DNA of 64,000 nucleotides from Pseudomonadota bacterium (GCA_029563075.1 JAKQTN010000077.1:1-64000); one strand, 5' to 3'. Shown: positions 44,568 through 54,614, counted from the first letter of the stretch. Translations and numbers: made by a program. Notes: generated by a model not told the origin, from the letters alone.

Positions 44568-46262
44568 TTATTGATTATTTGCATTGAGAGATGCAATTTG
44601 CTGCGTAAGGAAACTGCTGGTTTTCGACATGCTGGACAGCAGTGTATCAAGCTTGGTGAATTGTGCACGGTAACGTGCCTCAACTGCAGTCAACCGCACA
44701 TTGATTGCCTCTGTCTGTTTATCCAGACGCGTGATCGAGCTTTGCATGCCTTGTGTTCTAGCCGCCAGGAGCCCGTCATCCTTCAACAGGTTGGTAATGA
44801 CGCTATCCAGTTGCGCCGCATATCCTATAGTGAAAGTAACCGTACCGCGCGCACCCAGCGCACCGCCATTTACTTTAATGCTCAATCCTTCGCTTGGATC
44901 GCCCACCGCACCGATTAGATTGATCCCGGCGCCCGTTGCCGCAACACCGTTGATGGTGCCGGCAGCGTTGATCAGGCTGGTTCCAAGCTGGCTAGCCGTT
45001 ACTGCATAGGTTCCGGCTTGTGTTTTGCTGGTACTATTTGAGAAGCTGATCAGCGGGTCTGTCGCTTTGGCAGAAGTTGCAAACAAAGTCGCAATATCAC
45101 TAAAGTTTGACGTCACGGCCGAGGCCAGCTTGGTTGCGTCCAGCGCCAATTTACCATCACGCTGAAAAGACACTCCAACCTGACTCAGCGAATTGATAGT
45201 ACCGCTACTGCTAATGGTATTCGTCATCACTGTCTTGATCTGGTTAATGACAGACCTTGCGGTGGCATCGCCTAGCAGCACGCCGGACGCTTTGCCGGTC
45301 TCGTCATATTTAGTCAGGCTGCGCAGGGTGTCATTCAGTTTATTGTAAGCATCGACAAAAGCGGTGACCGATTCTTTGATCTTGTCCTGATTCGTTGCCA
45401 CGCCCAGGTTAACGCTGTTGCTATTGCTGGTTGCCAGCAAATTCAGCGTCACACCCTCAATGGCATCTGTAATGGTATTGCTGGATTTCACCACGGCAAT
45501 CCCGTCGATATCCAGGATGGCATTCTTTGCGGCCTGCATTTGCGTCATGTTTTTACCACTGCCCGTGCTGGCAGTCGGGTCATATGCCAAACGAGACAGC
45601 CCGGCAGCATCCAGATTATTGGTGTCACCATCTGCCACTGAAATTTTCAGGCTATTCACCTCGCCTGTGTCTTTGGAAGTTATCACCAGGCGGTTAGTCG
45701 TGCCATCGTTCACAATCGTCGCACTTACGCTTGAATTGGACGCATTAATCGCATCGCGCACCCCAGCCAAAGTATTATTTGAGCTGCCAAAGGTTATAGT
45801 GACATCGGGTTTAGCGGTGTTGGGCGTGAAAGAGCTTGGAGTCGGTGGCGTAATCACTTCTGGCGTAAACGTACCAAAAGAGATGGTGAGCGTACCGGTA
45901 CCTACAACATCAGAAGTATTGGTAAATCCGTCCATCGCCAGTTTTTGTGGCTTTGCCAGCTGGCTGACTGTTACCGCATAATCACCCAATGTCGCATTGC
46001 CATTGGCTGTGGCAGTAAATACAGCAGGATTGCCGGAATTGGCTGCTTGTGCGTTAAATTTGGCCGGGCTGGAAAGTGCTTTTACCGCAGTCTGGAAAGT
46101 AGATAAAGCACTTTTCATCGTGCCGTACGCCGAGATTTGGGACTGATAATCCGTTTTTTGCTTGCTTACGGCGGTTAAGGGTTGTCTTTCGACATTCATT
46201 AAACTGGTAACGATAGAATTGACGTCAAGGCCAGATCCAATTCCCGGAGATGAAATAGGCAT
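44568..46262 (-). CDS. fliD: Flagellar filament capping protein FliD (HAP2)
   Basis: FliD caps the filament tip and guides flagellin insertion. The 564-residue protein starts with the conserved GIGSGLDVNSIVTSLMNVER near residues 6-25, has the FlgK-like middle (Ala/Thr/Ser-rich) and a C-terminal coiled region (about 510-560). GGAAAATACAC precedes the start. It lies 73 nt after flaG. Confidence 0.95.
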   Translation of the reverse strand: MPISSPGIGSGLDVNSIVTSLMNVERQPLTAVSKQKTDYQSQISAYGTMKSALSTFQTAVKALSSPAKFNAQAANSGNPAVFTATANGNATLGDYAVTVSQLAKPQKLAMDGFTNTSDVVGTGTLTISFGTFTPEVITPPTPSSFTPNTAKPDVTITFGSSNNTLAGVRDAINASNSSVSATIVNDGTTNRLVITSKDTGEVNSLKISVADGDTNNLDAAGLSRLAYDPTASTGSGKNMTQMQAAKNAILDIDGIAVVKSSNTITDAIEGVTLNLLATSNSNSVNLGVATNQDKIKESVTAFVDAYNKLNDTLRSLTKYDETGKASGVLLGDATARSVINQIKTVMTNTISSSGTINSLSQVGVSFQRDGKLALDATKLASAVTSNFSDIATLFATSAKATDPLISFSNSTSKTQAGTYAVTASQLGTSLINAAGTINGVAATGAGINLIGAVGDPSEGLSIKVNGGALGARGTVTFTIGYAAQLDSVITNLLKDDGLLAARTQGMQSSITRLDKQTEAINVRLTAVEARYRAQFTKLDTLLSSMSKTSSFLTQQIASLNANNQ

Positions 46263-46335
46263 GTGTATTTTCCTTTAATGTTGATTCATCAATAATTACC
46301 AGTTGAAATTCTTTTCAAAACATCGCTTTGAAACT

Positions 46336-46695
46336 TTAGGCGGTTTGCCGAATCACCAGGCCTTGCAACTTATCCAAAGTCCTGGACATGGCCATGACCT
46401 CCTCATTGGGGATCTGCCTCAATACTTTTTGTGTTGCCGTATCTACCACCTTAACAATCATGCGCTTGGATTCCTGATCCAATGAAAACTCGATGGTCTG
46501 CAAAGCTGGCGCTACATATTCATTCAATTTTTGTACAGCACCTGCTAGCGTGTCTTTATCGATTGGTGCTGCTTGCTTGTTTTCTACTTTATCAACCACT
46601 TTTAATCCTGTTAATGCAGATGGACCGGCAGCAACAGGATGCATGCCAGCAGGTTTATTAGCAGAACCAAGCGCATCTAAAGACGGATTAAACAT
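46336..46695 (-). CDS. flaG: Flagellar protein FlaG
   Basis: FlaG is a small protein found between flagellin and FliD genes, thought to influence filament length. From the ATG at 46695 (AGGAGG upstream) the product has 119 residues with the FlaG core, EFSLDQESKRMIVKVVDTAT and QKVLRQIPNEEVMAMSRTLD, in the C-terminal half. A stem-loop separates it from fliC, so expression may depend on read-through. Confidence 0.9.
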   Translation of the reverse strand: MFNPSLDALGSANKPAGMHPVAAGPSALTGLKVVDKVENKQAAPIDKDTLAGAVQKLNEYVAPALQTIEFSLDQESKRMIVKVVDTATQKVLRQIPNEEVMAMSRTLDKLQGLVIRQTA

Positions 46696-46716
46696 GATGA
46701 CCTCCTTAGCAAAAGT

Positions 46717-46742
46717 CCACAGGATTAACATTAACCCTGTGG
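46717..46742 (-). terminator. Intrinsic terminator/attenuator after fliC
   Basis: On the minus strand CCACAGG (46742-46736) and CCTGTGG (46723-46717), with a TTAA pair inside, form a hairpin followed by ACTTTT. It lies between the fliC stop (46770) and flaG start (46695), so most transcripts would end after flagellin and some would continue into flaG-fliD-fliS-fliT. Confidence 0.7.
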
Positions 46743-46769
46743 AAGTTAGATCAATTTACTTACTTACGA

Positions 46770-47570
46770 TTAGCCTCTTAATAGTGCCAATACGCCGTTA
46801 GGTAATGAGTTGGCTTGCGCTAACATTGCAGTACCTGCTTGTTGCAAGATCTGGCCACGAGTCAGGTTTGCTGTTTCTGCTGCAAAGTCGGCATCCATGA
46901 TGCGAGATTTCGCTGCAGATTGGTTCTCTACTGACACTTGCAAGCTGCCGATCACAGATTCAAAACGGTTCTGCACAGCACCCAGTGTAGCGCGAGAAGT
47001 ATTCACACCATCCAATGCGGTATCAATCGCGCCAATTGCAGTAGTTGCATTCGCTAGTGAAGTTACATCGCCAGCAATGCTTGCTGCTGCAATCACGCCA
47101 ACAGTGATCGTATCTGTTGCATCAGCGCCTACTTGGAATTGCTTAGCTGCACCACCGAATACGGCAGTACCGTTAAATTTGGTCGCAGTACCCAAACGAG
47201 TCACTTCTGTTGCCAATTGTTGGAACTCAGTATCCAGATTAGTACGGTCACCAGCGCTGTTAGTAGCGTTGGCAGACTGTACAGCCAGTTCACGCATACG
47301 TTGTAATGCATCTGTTACCTTGCCTAATGCACCCTCTGTTGTTTGTGCATATGAAATCGCATCGTTCGCATTACGGATCGCCACAGTCTGGCCACGCACT
47401 TGTGCGTCCATACGTGTTGCAATGGATAAGCCCGCTGCGTCATCTTTAGCGCTGTTTACACGCAAACCTGATGACAAACGTTGCAATGAAGTGTTAAGTG
47501 CGCCTTGTGATGCGCTTAAATTACGTTGTGTGTTTAATGAAGCAACATTGGTATTAATTACTGCAGCCAT
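46770..47570 (-). CDS. fliC: Flagellin FliC
   Basis: FliC is the filament subunit. At 266 residues it is a short flagellin with little variable surface domain. The N-terminal LNTQRNLSASQGALNTSLQRL and LRVNSAKDDAAGLSIATRM and the C-terminal DADFAAETANLTRGQILQQA and AMLAQANSLPNGVLALLRG are textbook. AGGAGATTTATC precedes the ATG. A sigma-28 promoter lies about 90-117 nt upstream, and a terminator hairpin follows. Only one flagellin gene is present here. Confidence 0.97.
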   Translation of the reverse strand: MAAVINTNVASLNTQRNLSASQGALNTSLQRLSSGLRVNSAKDDAAGLSIATRMDAQVRGQTVAIRNANDAISYAQTTEGALGKVTDALQRMRELAVQSANATNSAGDRTNLDTEFQQLATEVTRLGTATKFNGTAVFGGAAKQFQVGADATDTITVGVIAAASIAGDVTSLANATTAIGAIDTALDGVNTSRATLGAVQNRFESVIGSLQVSVENQSAAKSRIMDADFAAETANLTRGQILQQAGTAMLAQANSLPNGVLALLRG

Positions 47571-48071
47571 GATAAATCTCCTAAAATTAAGTTAAATTTA
47601 ATTACACCTACTGCTTTTAGCGTTGCAATTTAATTTCGAATTGCGTTGCAGTTAAATCTATTATCGGTAAGCTTTTGAGAAAATTTAGGGTAAGTTCTAA
47701 AACTTTGTTTCATTTGCAACTTTTCTCTTGAACCTTACTTTCGTTTCTTACCGAGTAAGCAGTCCCGATGTTGTTGATGTCGGCAGTAATTATTAAATCT
47801 TTAGGATGTCGCTCCTTACCATTGGTTTTTTGTCATTAAAATAGATTAAAATTTATTCAAAATAGATGGTCTGCAAGCCAATATCCATGCGGTCCGCAGA
47901 GCCATTAAAAATTAAATAATTAGTGTGTTAGCTAGATTATTAAATATCAACCATGATATTCAATATTTTTTGAAAATAAAGAAGCAATACAGGGGAGAAA
48001 GCAGGTTAAATCTTGGCTTAGCCAGCGAGATTACTGGTTAGACGAGACTACAGAGAGATAGAGAATAAAAG
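47571..48071. other. 501-nt AT-rich spacer upstream of fliC
   Basis: Apart from the fliC promoter it holds short inverted repeats (for example AATATCA/TGATATT at 47943-47960) but no convincing ORF. It separates fliC from the response regulator gene on the same strand. A CTTAC...GTAAG pair (about 47737-47759) may fold in the region just upstream of the promoter. Confidence 0.5.
47661..47687 (-). promoter_or_regulatory. Sigma-28 promoter of fliC
   Basis: Read on the minus strand: TAAATTTT (47687-47680), 11-nt spacer, ACCGATAA (47668-47661). There are two mismatches from consensus with exact spacing. The predicted leader before the fliC start is about 80-85 nt. Confidence 0.75.
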
Positions 48072-48722
48072 CTAGTTGTAAACTAAATTGTTCTTAATCG
48101 CATAATGCGTAAGTTCAGCATTGTGGCGTAAATGCATTTTTTCCAGCAGGCGCGTACGATACATGCTCACTGTTTTGACCGAAAGTGATAACTGGTCTGC
48201 GATTTCACCCACTGACAAACCAGAAGAAATCATCACCATCGTCTGGAACTCACGGTCTGACAGCGTTTCATGCGGCGATTGCGGTTTTTCCATGCCGACC
48301 TGGTCTGCCAATATCTCGGCCACTTCTGGCGTGATGAATTTTTTGCCTTTTGCGACAGTGCGAATTGCATTGAGCAAATCTGAAGATGCCTTTTGCTTGC
48401 ATAGATATCCGGACGCACCTGATTTCAGGGCGCGCACCGCATATTGGTCTTCCATATAGGTAGACAGCATGAGCACTGCAATATGGCTGTTTTCAGATTT
48501 AATATATTTGAGCACTTCCATGCCGCTGCGGTCCGGCATCGAGATGTCCAACAACATCACATCCGCGTCAAGCTGACGGGAGAGCTTGATTGCTTCGGCA
48601 CCATTCTGCGCCTCGGCAATCACTTCAACATCGTCGGTCGCGGCAAGAATCTGGTTGATTCCTGCTCTCAGAATGGCATGGTCATCTACGACGATCACTT
48701 TAATTTTATTATTGTTTTTCAT
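48072..48722 (-). CDS. NarL/FixJ-family response regulator
   Basis: The 216-residue protein has a receiver domain with the acidic pair at D13/D14, phosphoacceptor D59 (VMLLDIS), and a LuxR-type DNA-binding helix-turn-helix near residues 150-210 (LSDREFQTMVMISSGLSVGE). It is a transcription factor likely phosphorylated by the histidine kinase encoded 280 nt upstream on the same strand. Its location next to fliC makes flagellar or surface genes possible targets, but that is inference. Confidence 0.93.
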   Translation of the reverse strand: MKNNNKIKVIVVDDHAILRAGINQILAATDDVEVIAEAQNGAEAIKLSRQLDADVMLLDISMPDRSGMEVLKYIKSENSHIAVLMLSTYMEDQYAVRALKSGASGYLCKQKASSDLLNAIRTVAKGKKFITPEVAEILADQVGMEKPQSPHETLSDREFQTMVMISSGLSVGEIADQLSLSVKTVSMYRTRLLEKMHLRHNAELTHYAIKNNLVYN

Positions 48723-49002
48723 ACTGCATCCTTCTTGTGTACTGTAATTTTTTCGACAGCTGTGTGTGTTTTCTCATCAGTTAAACTTGAATTTCCACTG
48801 TTTTCTACTGATATAGTTTGTTAATTGCAAACAGCATGCCAGCTTTGGCTATGACATATTCAGCCAGGCTATTCAGTTTGAGAGATCAGGATGTTGTACT
48901 TGAAATAGCGCGAGGCTATTGAATGCTTGATTACTGGCGTTACGAGTTAAATATTGCCAAAGCTTTTAACGGCAATAAAAGCCTGCTGCAAATGATGTGC
49001 TG

Positions 49003-50439
49003 CTAAATTGGAAGTTTGACGGTAATGACGGTACCGTGTTTGTCTGCGGGTTTGGAAATTTTAAAGCTGCCATGCAACGCAACTGCACGTTCGTTCATAC
49101 CGCGCAAGCCAAATGAATTAGCTTTGAGTTTATCATCAGGGCCTATGCCGATACCATTGTCGCTGATGGTCATTACCACTTCGTTCGCGCTGGCGTTTAA
49201 GTCAACACTCACCTGCGTGGCTTTTGCATATTTAGCGATATTCGACATCGCCTCCTGGCAGATACGGAATAGCGCCATCGCCTGATCTGTCGTGATTGGG
49301 ATTTCTGCCTGATTGCATGCAAACCGGCAAGGGATGTCCAACTGCTTGGTGAATTCTTTGGTCTGCCACTCTATGGCGTCAACTATCCCAAGATCCAGAA
49401 TATTCGGCCTCAAATTACCTGATATCCTGTGGACAGTTTCGAAGGTTTTATCCACGATTGCCTCCAGGTGCTGTGTGTGTTCCCTTAAAGCATTCTGGTC
49501 GGTGCCGAGCAGACTGGTAATGGAGGACAGGCCCATCTTGATTGCGGTGAGATTACCCCCCAGGTCATCATGTATTTCACGCGCAATCTTGGTACGCTCC
49601 TGCTCTTTGATTTTGTTGATATGCTCCGTCAGCTCTGCCAGATCACGACGTGATTTTTCTATTTCCAGTTTCTCTTTTTTGCTTTGCGTGATATTGAGCA
49701 TAATGCCATCCCACTGGATGACATCATTATTGAGTTTTCTTGGTGTTGCCCGCAAGTTGATCCACTTGGTATCCTGCCAGCCATCAATCCACATGCGGCC
49801 TTCCCAATCCAGCATACTGAGATGCGCGCTGGATGACCTCAAGCCCGTACGCAGTGATGCACGGTCTCTTGCATTCATCATCGAGTAAAACAGCTGAGGA
49901 CTTTGCTTCAGTTCATCCGGATCTTGCCCAAGCAAGGCTTTACTGCCCTCACTTAGATAAACGAACCTTATGTCATCATTACTATCCGCCTGAAACTGCA
50001 ACACCAAGCCCGGCGTATTAGAAACGATGGCCTGAAAACGGGATTCACTCTCACTCAATGCCTGCAGCATCTTATCTTTGGATAATAAGTCGTTTTTAAT
50101 AACAAGAATGTATTCTTTCTCGTCAGCACGCATGTGTATGACGCGCAACTGAAAATGTCCGGATTCTGTGATAATGGGCGCCTGATCCAGAGACATCTCA
50201 ATAAAGTGCGCCTGGTTTCCGATACGGTCAGTATGCTCCCGAAGCTTTTGCTGGCTAACACCAAGCAAGCTATCTAAACTCTGTTGCTTAAAGATCTCAA
50301 GATCAGCACCAGAATTATTTAGCACGCTTTCGCTCACATTCACGAGCTGCATAGTTGATGCATCGATCAGATAGACTTCATCCGACACGCCAAGCATCAT
50401 GGCTTTTAGAAACAGATGGTTATCAACTAAAGGAAGCAA
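49003..50439 (-). CDS. PAS-containing histidine kinase (HisKA_3 type)
   Basis: The 478-residue protein has no clear membrane segment, one or two PAS-like modules (about 10-115 and 130-252), a short coil, and a HisKA_3 dimerisation region with EIHDDLGGNLTAIK, where H290 is the probable phosphorylated histidine. The C-terminal ATPase domain contains CQEAMSNIAKYAKA and SDNGIG. It is a soluble sensor and the likely partner of the NarL-type regulator downstream. The signal sensed is unknown. Confidence 0.9.
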   Translation of the reverse strand: MLPLVDNHLFLKAMMLGVSDEVYLIDASTMQLVNVSESVLNNSGADLEIFKQQSLDSLLGVSQQKLREHTDRIGNQAHFIEMSLDQAPIITESGHFQLRVIHMRADEKEYILVIKNDLLSKDKMLQALSESESRFQAIVSNTPGLVLQFQADSNDDIRFVYLSEGSKALLGQDPDELKQSPQLFYSMMNARDRASLRTGLRSSSAHLSMLDWEGRMWIDGWQDTKWINLRATPRKLNNDVIQWDGIMLNITQSKKEKLEIEKSRRDLAELTEHINKIKEQERTKIAREIHDDLGGNLTAIKMGLSSITSLLGTDQNALREHTQHLEAIVDKTFETVHRISGNLRPNILDLGIVDAIEWQTKEFTKQLDIPCRFACNQAEIPITTDQAMALFRICQEAMSNIAKYAKATQVSVDLNASANEVVMTISDNGIGIGPDDKLKANSFGLRGMNERAVALHGSFKISKPADKHGTVITVKLPI

Positions 50440-50519
50440 TTGAAACTACCCTTTTATTTTTGTTAATTGAGTATCAATGTGTCTAAACTATTATAACTAA
50501 ATTTTCCTTTAAATTAAGC

Positions 50520-52400
50520 TTATTTAGCGTTCAATTCATTTTCGGTCATCACGCGGTTTTTGCCTGTTTTTTTCGCCAAATACATCGATTGGTCGGCACG
50601 ATGCAAGACTGTAGCTTCTTCTTCATCGTTTCTAAGCAGTGCAACGCCGGCACTGAATGTAATCAGCAATCGCTCATTGTTACCCATAAAAAACTGTTTT
50701 GTGAGCGCCCGCTGCAAACGCTGAATCGTGATTACAGCCTGGTTAAGATCGGTATCCGGCAACAGTATGACAAACTCTTCGCCCCCAAAGCGGGACACCA
50801 CATCCGTCGGCCTGATGGTTTCTTTTATTGTTTTAGCCAGATGCTGCAATGCGGAATCACCTACATGATGCCCATAGGTATCGTTCAGCCGTTTGAAGTT
50901 ATCGATATCTAGCAGAGCTACACTTAGCTTACCCCCTCCGCGTTTGGCGCGCGAAATCTCCCTTACCATGGCTTCATCAAGCCCGCGCCGGTTAAGCACT
51001 CCGGTCAACTGGTCTACGCGCACGGCTTCGCTGAGCTGGGTTAACTCTTCTTGCAGACTGCGGATCTTTTCCTGTGCCGATTCAACATTATCGCGCTGTT
51101 GCAGCAATACCTCGCGTGAGCGCACAATCTCTGCCTGCATGGTATGCGTATCTTTCATCAGGTTTTCCAGCAGCTCGTTGATTTGCAAGATATCTTCTGT
51201 TTCTGATAGTTTTCCGGCGTAACTCTCAATTTTCTCTTGATAAGTACCGCTTGAATCTGACATGTATCCCAAACGGTCTACAAAGGTTGCTATCATGTTC
51301 TTGAAGGAGCTTTTCGCTTCGTTCAGACTGTGTTTGAGCATGCCCTGTTTGAAGATCACTTCTTTCAGGCTCTTTTCCGCATCCTGAATCAGCGCTCTCT
51401 CAAGTGGGCTTGAGACGATAGTTTGCACCACGGCAATCTGCCCGCGTATCCATTGATCGTCAGCAACCAGTTCACTGATGTTATCAATCAGCAATTTAAG
51501 CAATCTCAGCAAGTCCTGCTTCATACCCTCTTCATTGGCGCCGATCAGCTCGACACGTACCAGAAGCGCCCGGAATTGCTTGGCCATAAACTGCCAGTCT
51601 TTTAACTTGCGCGCTTTTTCGGTAAGAATATAAACCTCAAGCGCATCCTCTTTAAGCTCTGGGTAACCATCCAACCTTGGAATCAGTCCATGGTTCAGCG
51701 ATTGCTTGAGCATATCCTGCAAAATGCGGAAAGTTTCCTGGAACTGGTCTGAGTCATATGCGGCAATCACAGGCGTTTCATCTGATGCTGCGGCAACTTC
51801 GGTAGAAAGCGCAGTGCTGGGAGACTCTGCTGCTGCAGCTTCAACTAGGATTTCACCCGTCGAGTCCTCGCTCTTTGTATTTACCACAGCTTGCTGCCCC
51901 ACCCTGCTGTCGTCGTATTGCATCCAGTTCTTAGCCAGATTCTGTATCTTTTCTGCCAGAAGTGGATCACTGCCAAAGTTGATGAGCAAACGCTCCAGTG
52001 TTTCCTTTTTCTGCGATAGGTCCAGCCCGATATGCTTGGTATCCCAAGCCAGCAAAAGCTCGCGAACGGCCGCTGGCCACTGCTCGGAAAACGTAATGCT
52101 GGCATCCATGCCATCCCCCAGCAATGCTGGCAAAGCTGTCCAGTTGTGCTGTTTTAACAATTTTTCCCAGCGGTTGATCCAGTTGTTCTGTTCCGGCGTT
52201 TCATTCGGCAGCTGCCTGAGCGCCTTTCTGATTGCGCTATGCAGGTTTTCGGTTGCGGGAATCTCGGCGATTTCGTTATAAATAAGCTGGTAATTTTCCG
52301 GTGTAGGCTCCACCCGACGCGCGGCCATCTGCCTGATGGTTTCACGGGCAATATTGGTTGGTACAAGCGCAGATTTATTTTGTTTACTGATATTAAGCAT
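50520..52400 (-). CDS. GGDEF-domain diguanylate cyclase
   Basis: This protein of about 626 residues has a helical N-terminal region of unknown function starting LVPTNIARETIRQMAARRVE, a long coiled stretch (about 290-450), and a C-terminal GGDEF domain. The active site reads GGEEF, and an RPTD inhibitory site lies five residues before it, so it should make c-di-GMP and be feedback-inhibited. The ATG at 52400 is preferred over an upstream one at 52430. The substrate of the N-terminal module is unknown. It lies at the end of the motility cluster. Confidence 0.9.
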   Translation of the reverse strand: MLNISKQNKSALVPTNIARETIRQMAARRVEPTPENYQLIYNEIAEIPATENLHSAIRKALRQLPNETPEQNNWINRWEKLLKQHNWTALPALLGDGMDASITFSEQWPAAVRELLLAWDTKHIGLDLSQKKETLERLLINFGSDPLLAEKIQNLAKNWMQYDDSRVGQQAVVNTKSEDSTGEILVEAAAAESPSTALSTEVAAASDETPVIAAYDSDQFQETFRILQDMLKQSLNHGLIPRLDGYPELKEDALEVYILTEKARKLKDWQFMAKQFRALLVRVELIGANEEGMKQDLLRLLKLLIDNISELVADDQWIRGQIAVVQTIVSSPLERALIQDAEKSLKEVIFKQGMLKHSLNEAKSSFKNMIATFVDRLGYMSDSSGTYQEKIESYAGKLSETEDILQINELLENLMKDTHTMQAEIVRSREVLLQQRDNVESAQEKIRSLQEELTQLSEAVRVDQLTGVLNRRGLDEAMVREISRAKRGGGKLSVALLDIDNFKRLNDTYGHHVGDSALQHLAKTIKETIRPTDVVSRFGGEEFVILLPDTDLNQAVITIQRLQRALTKQFFMGNNERLLITFSAGVALLRNDEEEATVLHRADQSMYLAKKTGKNRVMTENELNAK

Positions 52401-52624
52401 AGTATTCGCCAACTGATTAACTATTATCAAAAAAATATATATTGGTTATATTTTCCTACCAAAAGCAAAAATCAAAAGCGAATTAAAGGCTACTTTTATC
52501 GCTCAATTTTAAAGAAACGCTTATCATCTAACATACCGATTAAAACAGAAAATAATAGCTACTTTTGTAAAAAATCCTGTCGCACACTGCGGATAATGAC
52601 GCAAATTCAGGTAGAATCACGGTC

Positions 52625-52718
52625 GGCGGGCCTCCCCGCATTGTAAAGTAGCCAACCTGGTCAGGTGCGGAAGCAAGCAGCCACAACTACCGAGCAAGTG
52701 CCGGGGGCAAGGCTCGCC
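52625..52718 (+). ncRNA. ffs: Signal recognition particle 4.5S RNA
   Basis: The 94-nt sequence has the conserved apical part GGTCAGGTGCGGAAGCAAGC followed by AGCC, and the ends GGCGGGCC / GGCTCGCC pair (with a G-U) to close the long hairpin. This is the bacterial small SRP RNA that binds Ffh. A -10-like TAGAAT lies at 52612-52617. dnaX follows 243 nt downstream on the same strand, a common arrangement. Confidence 0.95.
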
Positions 52719-52961
52719 ACCTCTCTCATTTCATTTCAAAATCAAAAATAACTGTGTTGTGCGAGCTTTGAGCTACATTCAAATGCCTGCCAAAAGCAAA
52801 TTCACGCCTTGCTGTACACACACGTACTATCTACGGCGCTCCATCTTGTTCTTTTTGATTTATCAACAGAATGACGTCACTACCACATAGCATTTAATAT
52901 TTACTAAAGCCATCTAATTTAGCTTTAGATGAATTACTGATTTTCAGCTAGAATTTAGCTT

Positions 52962-54614
52962 ATGTCATACCAAGTCCTAGCGCGCAAATGGCGCCCGAAA
53001 TCCTTTGAAACCCTGGTCGGCCAGCCGCATGTAGTGCGCGCGTTAACCAATGCCCTAAGTCAGCAGCGTCTGCACCATGCCTACCTGTTTACGGGCACAC
53101 GCGGCGTGGGCAAAACCACCCTCGCCCGCATTCTGGCCAAATCGCTTAATTGCGAAACCGGCATCACTGCCACACCCTGCGGCATATGTAACGCCTGTAC
53201 CGAAATCGACAAGGGCCGCTTCGTGGATTTGCTGGAAGTGGATGCCGCCAGCAACACGCAAGTCGACGCCATGCGCGATCTGCTAGACAACGCTCAATAT
53301 GCGCCAACGGTAGGCCGCTTTAAAGTTTATATCATCGATGAAGTGCACATGCTGTCTAAAAGTGCGTTCAATGCCATGCTGAAAACGCTGGAGGAGCCGC
53401 CTGCGCACGTTAAATTCATTCTGGCCACCACTGACCCGCAGAAAGTCCCCGTCACCGTGCTATCGCGCTGTTTGCAATTTAATTTGCGACAAATGGCTAG
53501 CGCCACCATTGCGGAGTATTTACAAAACGTACTCACGCAGGAAAATATCAGTTTCGAGCCCGCCGCCATTAACCTGATTTCACGCGCCGCTGCAGGCAGC
53601 ATGCGTGATGCGCTGTCACTGACGGATCAGGCGATTGCCTACGGCAACCAGACCGTGAACGAGGCCGAGGTGCGCAGCATGCTGGGCGCGATTGACCAGA
53701 CTTACTTGTACGAGATTATTCAGGCGCTCATACAAAGCGACGGCGCTGCCTTGATTGCAAAAGCGCAAGCGATGCAGATGCGCAATATCTCGTTTGAAAC
53801 GGCATTGAACGATTTGGCCAATATTCTGCACCAGATTGCCATGGCGCAAACCGTGCCTGAAAGCTTCGCGGATGATCTTCCAGAACGTGCCTTGTTGCTC
53901 GATCTGGCAGGAAAACTAAGTCCGGAAACCATCCAGCTTTATTACCAGATTGTGCTGCTGGGCCGCCGTGATATTGGCCTGGCACCAGACGAATACGCCG
54001 GCTTTACCATGACCTTGCTGCGGATGCTGGCGTTTGCGCCGCAAGAAGGCGATAAAACCGACAAACCTGCCAGCAAGCCGGCGCACCAGCCCAACAATAC
54101 CCATGCACAACCCAGCGCAAGGCAGGCCGTACACAGCGCACCCCAGGCGCAACAGGCTGAACCGGCGCCGAAACGAGTAGAACCAGTCAAAATCGATGCT
54201 CTGGAAGCCGCACCGGTATTGCCTTCCAGCCCGGTTGTTTTTGATGGTGACTGGCGCAAACTGGTCGAACAAAACCTTAAACTCGGCCTGGCGCGCGCCT
54301 TGGCGCAAAATTGCGAATTAGTGAGTTTTGATGAAAACAGCCTGACGCTGCGCGTGGCAGAGAGCCAGAAACACTTGGCCAGCGCCAATTATCAGGAAAA
54401 ATTATCCGGCGTGATTAACGAGCATTTTGGCAGAAAAATGCGTCTGAATTTCGAAATTAACAGCGACGCCAACACCCCGGCCAAGCGGAGTGCGGTTGAA
54501 AAGGCCAACATAAAATCTAACGCAGAGGCCGCCATTATGCAGGATAGTTTTGTGCAGGCGCTCATCCAGGATTTTGACGCCTCCATTATCCCCAATTCCA
54601 TTAAGCCCATTTGA
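52962..54614 (+). CDS. dnaX: DNA polymerase III subunit gamma/tau
   Basis: DnaX is the clamp-loader ATPase. The 550-residue protein has Walker A GTRGVGKT at 45-52, zinc-binding cysteines at 64, 73, 76 and 79, and DEVH at 126-129. A Pro/Ala/Gln-rich linker (about 365-415) leads to a C-terminal tau region. I saw no A AAA AAG slippery site, so a gamma product by frameshifting is not evident. A hairpin (CATCTAA/TTAGATG, about 52911-52931) lies just upstream. Confidence 0.96.
   Translation: MSYQVLARKWRPKSFETLVGQPHVVRALTNALSQQRLHHAYLFTGTRGVGKTTLARILAKSLNCETGITATPCGICNACTEIDKGRFVDLLEVDAASNTQVDAMRDLLDNAQYAPTVGRFKVYIIDEVHMLSKSAFNAMLKTLEEPPAHVKFILATTDPQKVPVTVLSRCLQFNLRQMASATIAEYLQNVLTQENISFEPAAINLISRAAAGSMRDALSLTDQAIAYGNQTVNEAEVRSMLGAIDQTYLYEIIQALIQSDGAALIAKAQAMQMRNISFETALNDLANILHQIAMAQTVPESFADDLPERALLLDLAGKLSPETIQLYYQIVLLGRRDIGLAPDEYAGFTMTLLRMLAFAPQEGDKTDKPASKPAHQPNNTHAQPSARQAVHSAPQAQQAEPAPKRVEPVKIDALEAAPVLPSSPVVFDGDWRKLVEQNLKLGLARALAQNCELVSFDENSLTLRVAESQKHLASANYQEKLSGVINEHFGRKMRLNFEINSDANTPAKRSAVEKANIKSNAEAAIMQDSFVQALIQDFDASIIPNSIKPI

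Noticed and set aside
46263-46340. TAAAGTTT-like box upstream of fliD on the minus strand
   Set aside because: The matching -10 box is missing (TTTGAAAA at the right spacing), so I do not call a sigma-28 promoter there.
46810-47595. 261-codon plus-strand frame antisense to fliC
   Set aside because: It mirrors the codon pattern of the flagellin gene and lacks any recognisable domain or ribosome binding site.
52962-54614. Programmed frameshift in dnaX to make the short gamma subunit
   Set aside because: I looked for an A AAA AAG-type slippery site followed by a stem and did not see one in the reading frame.
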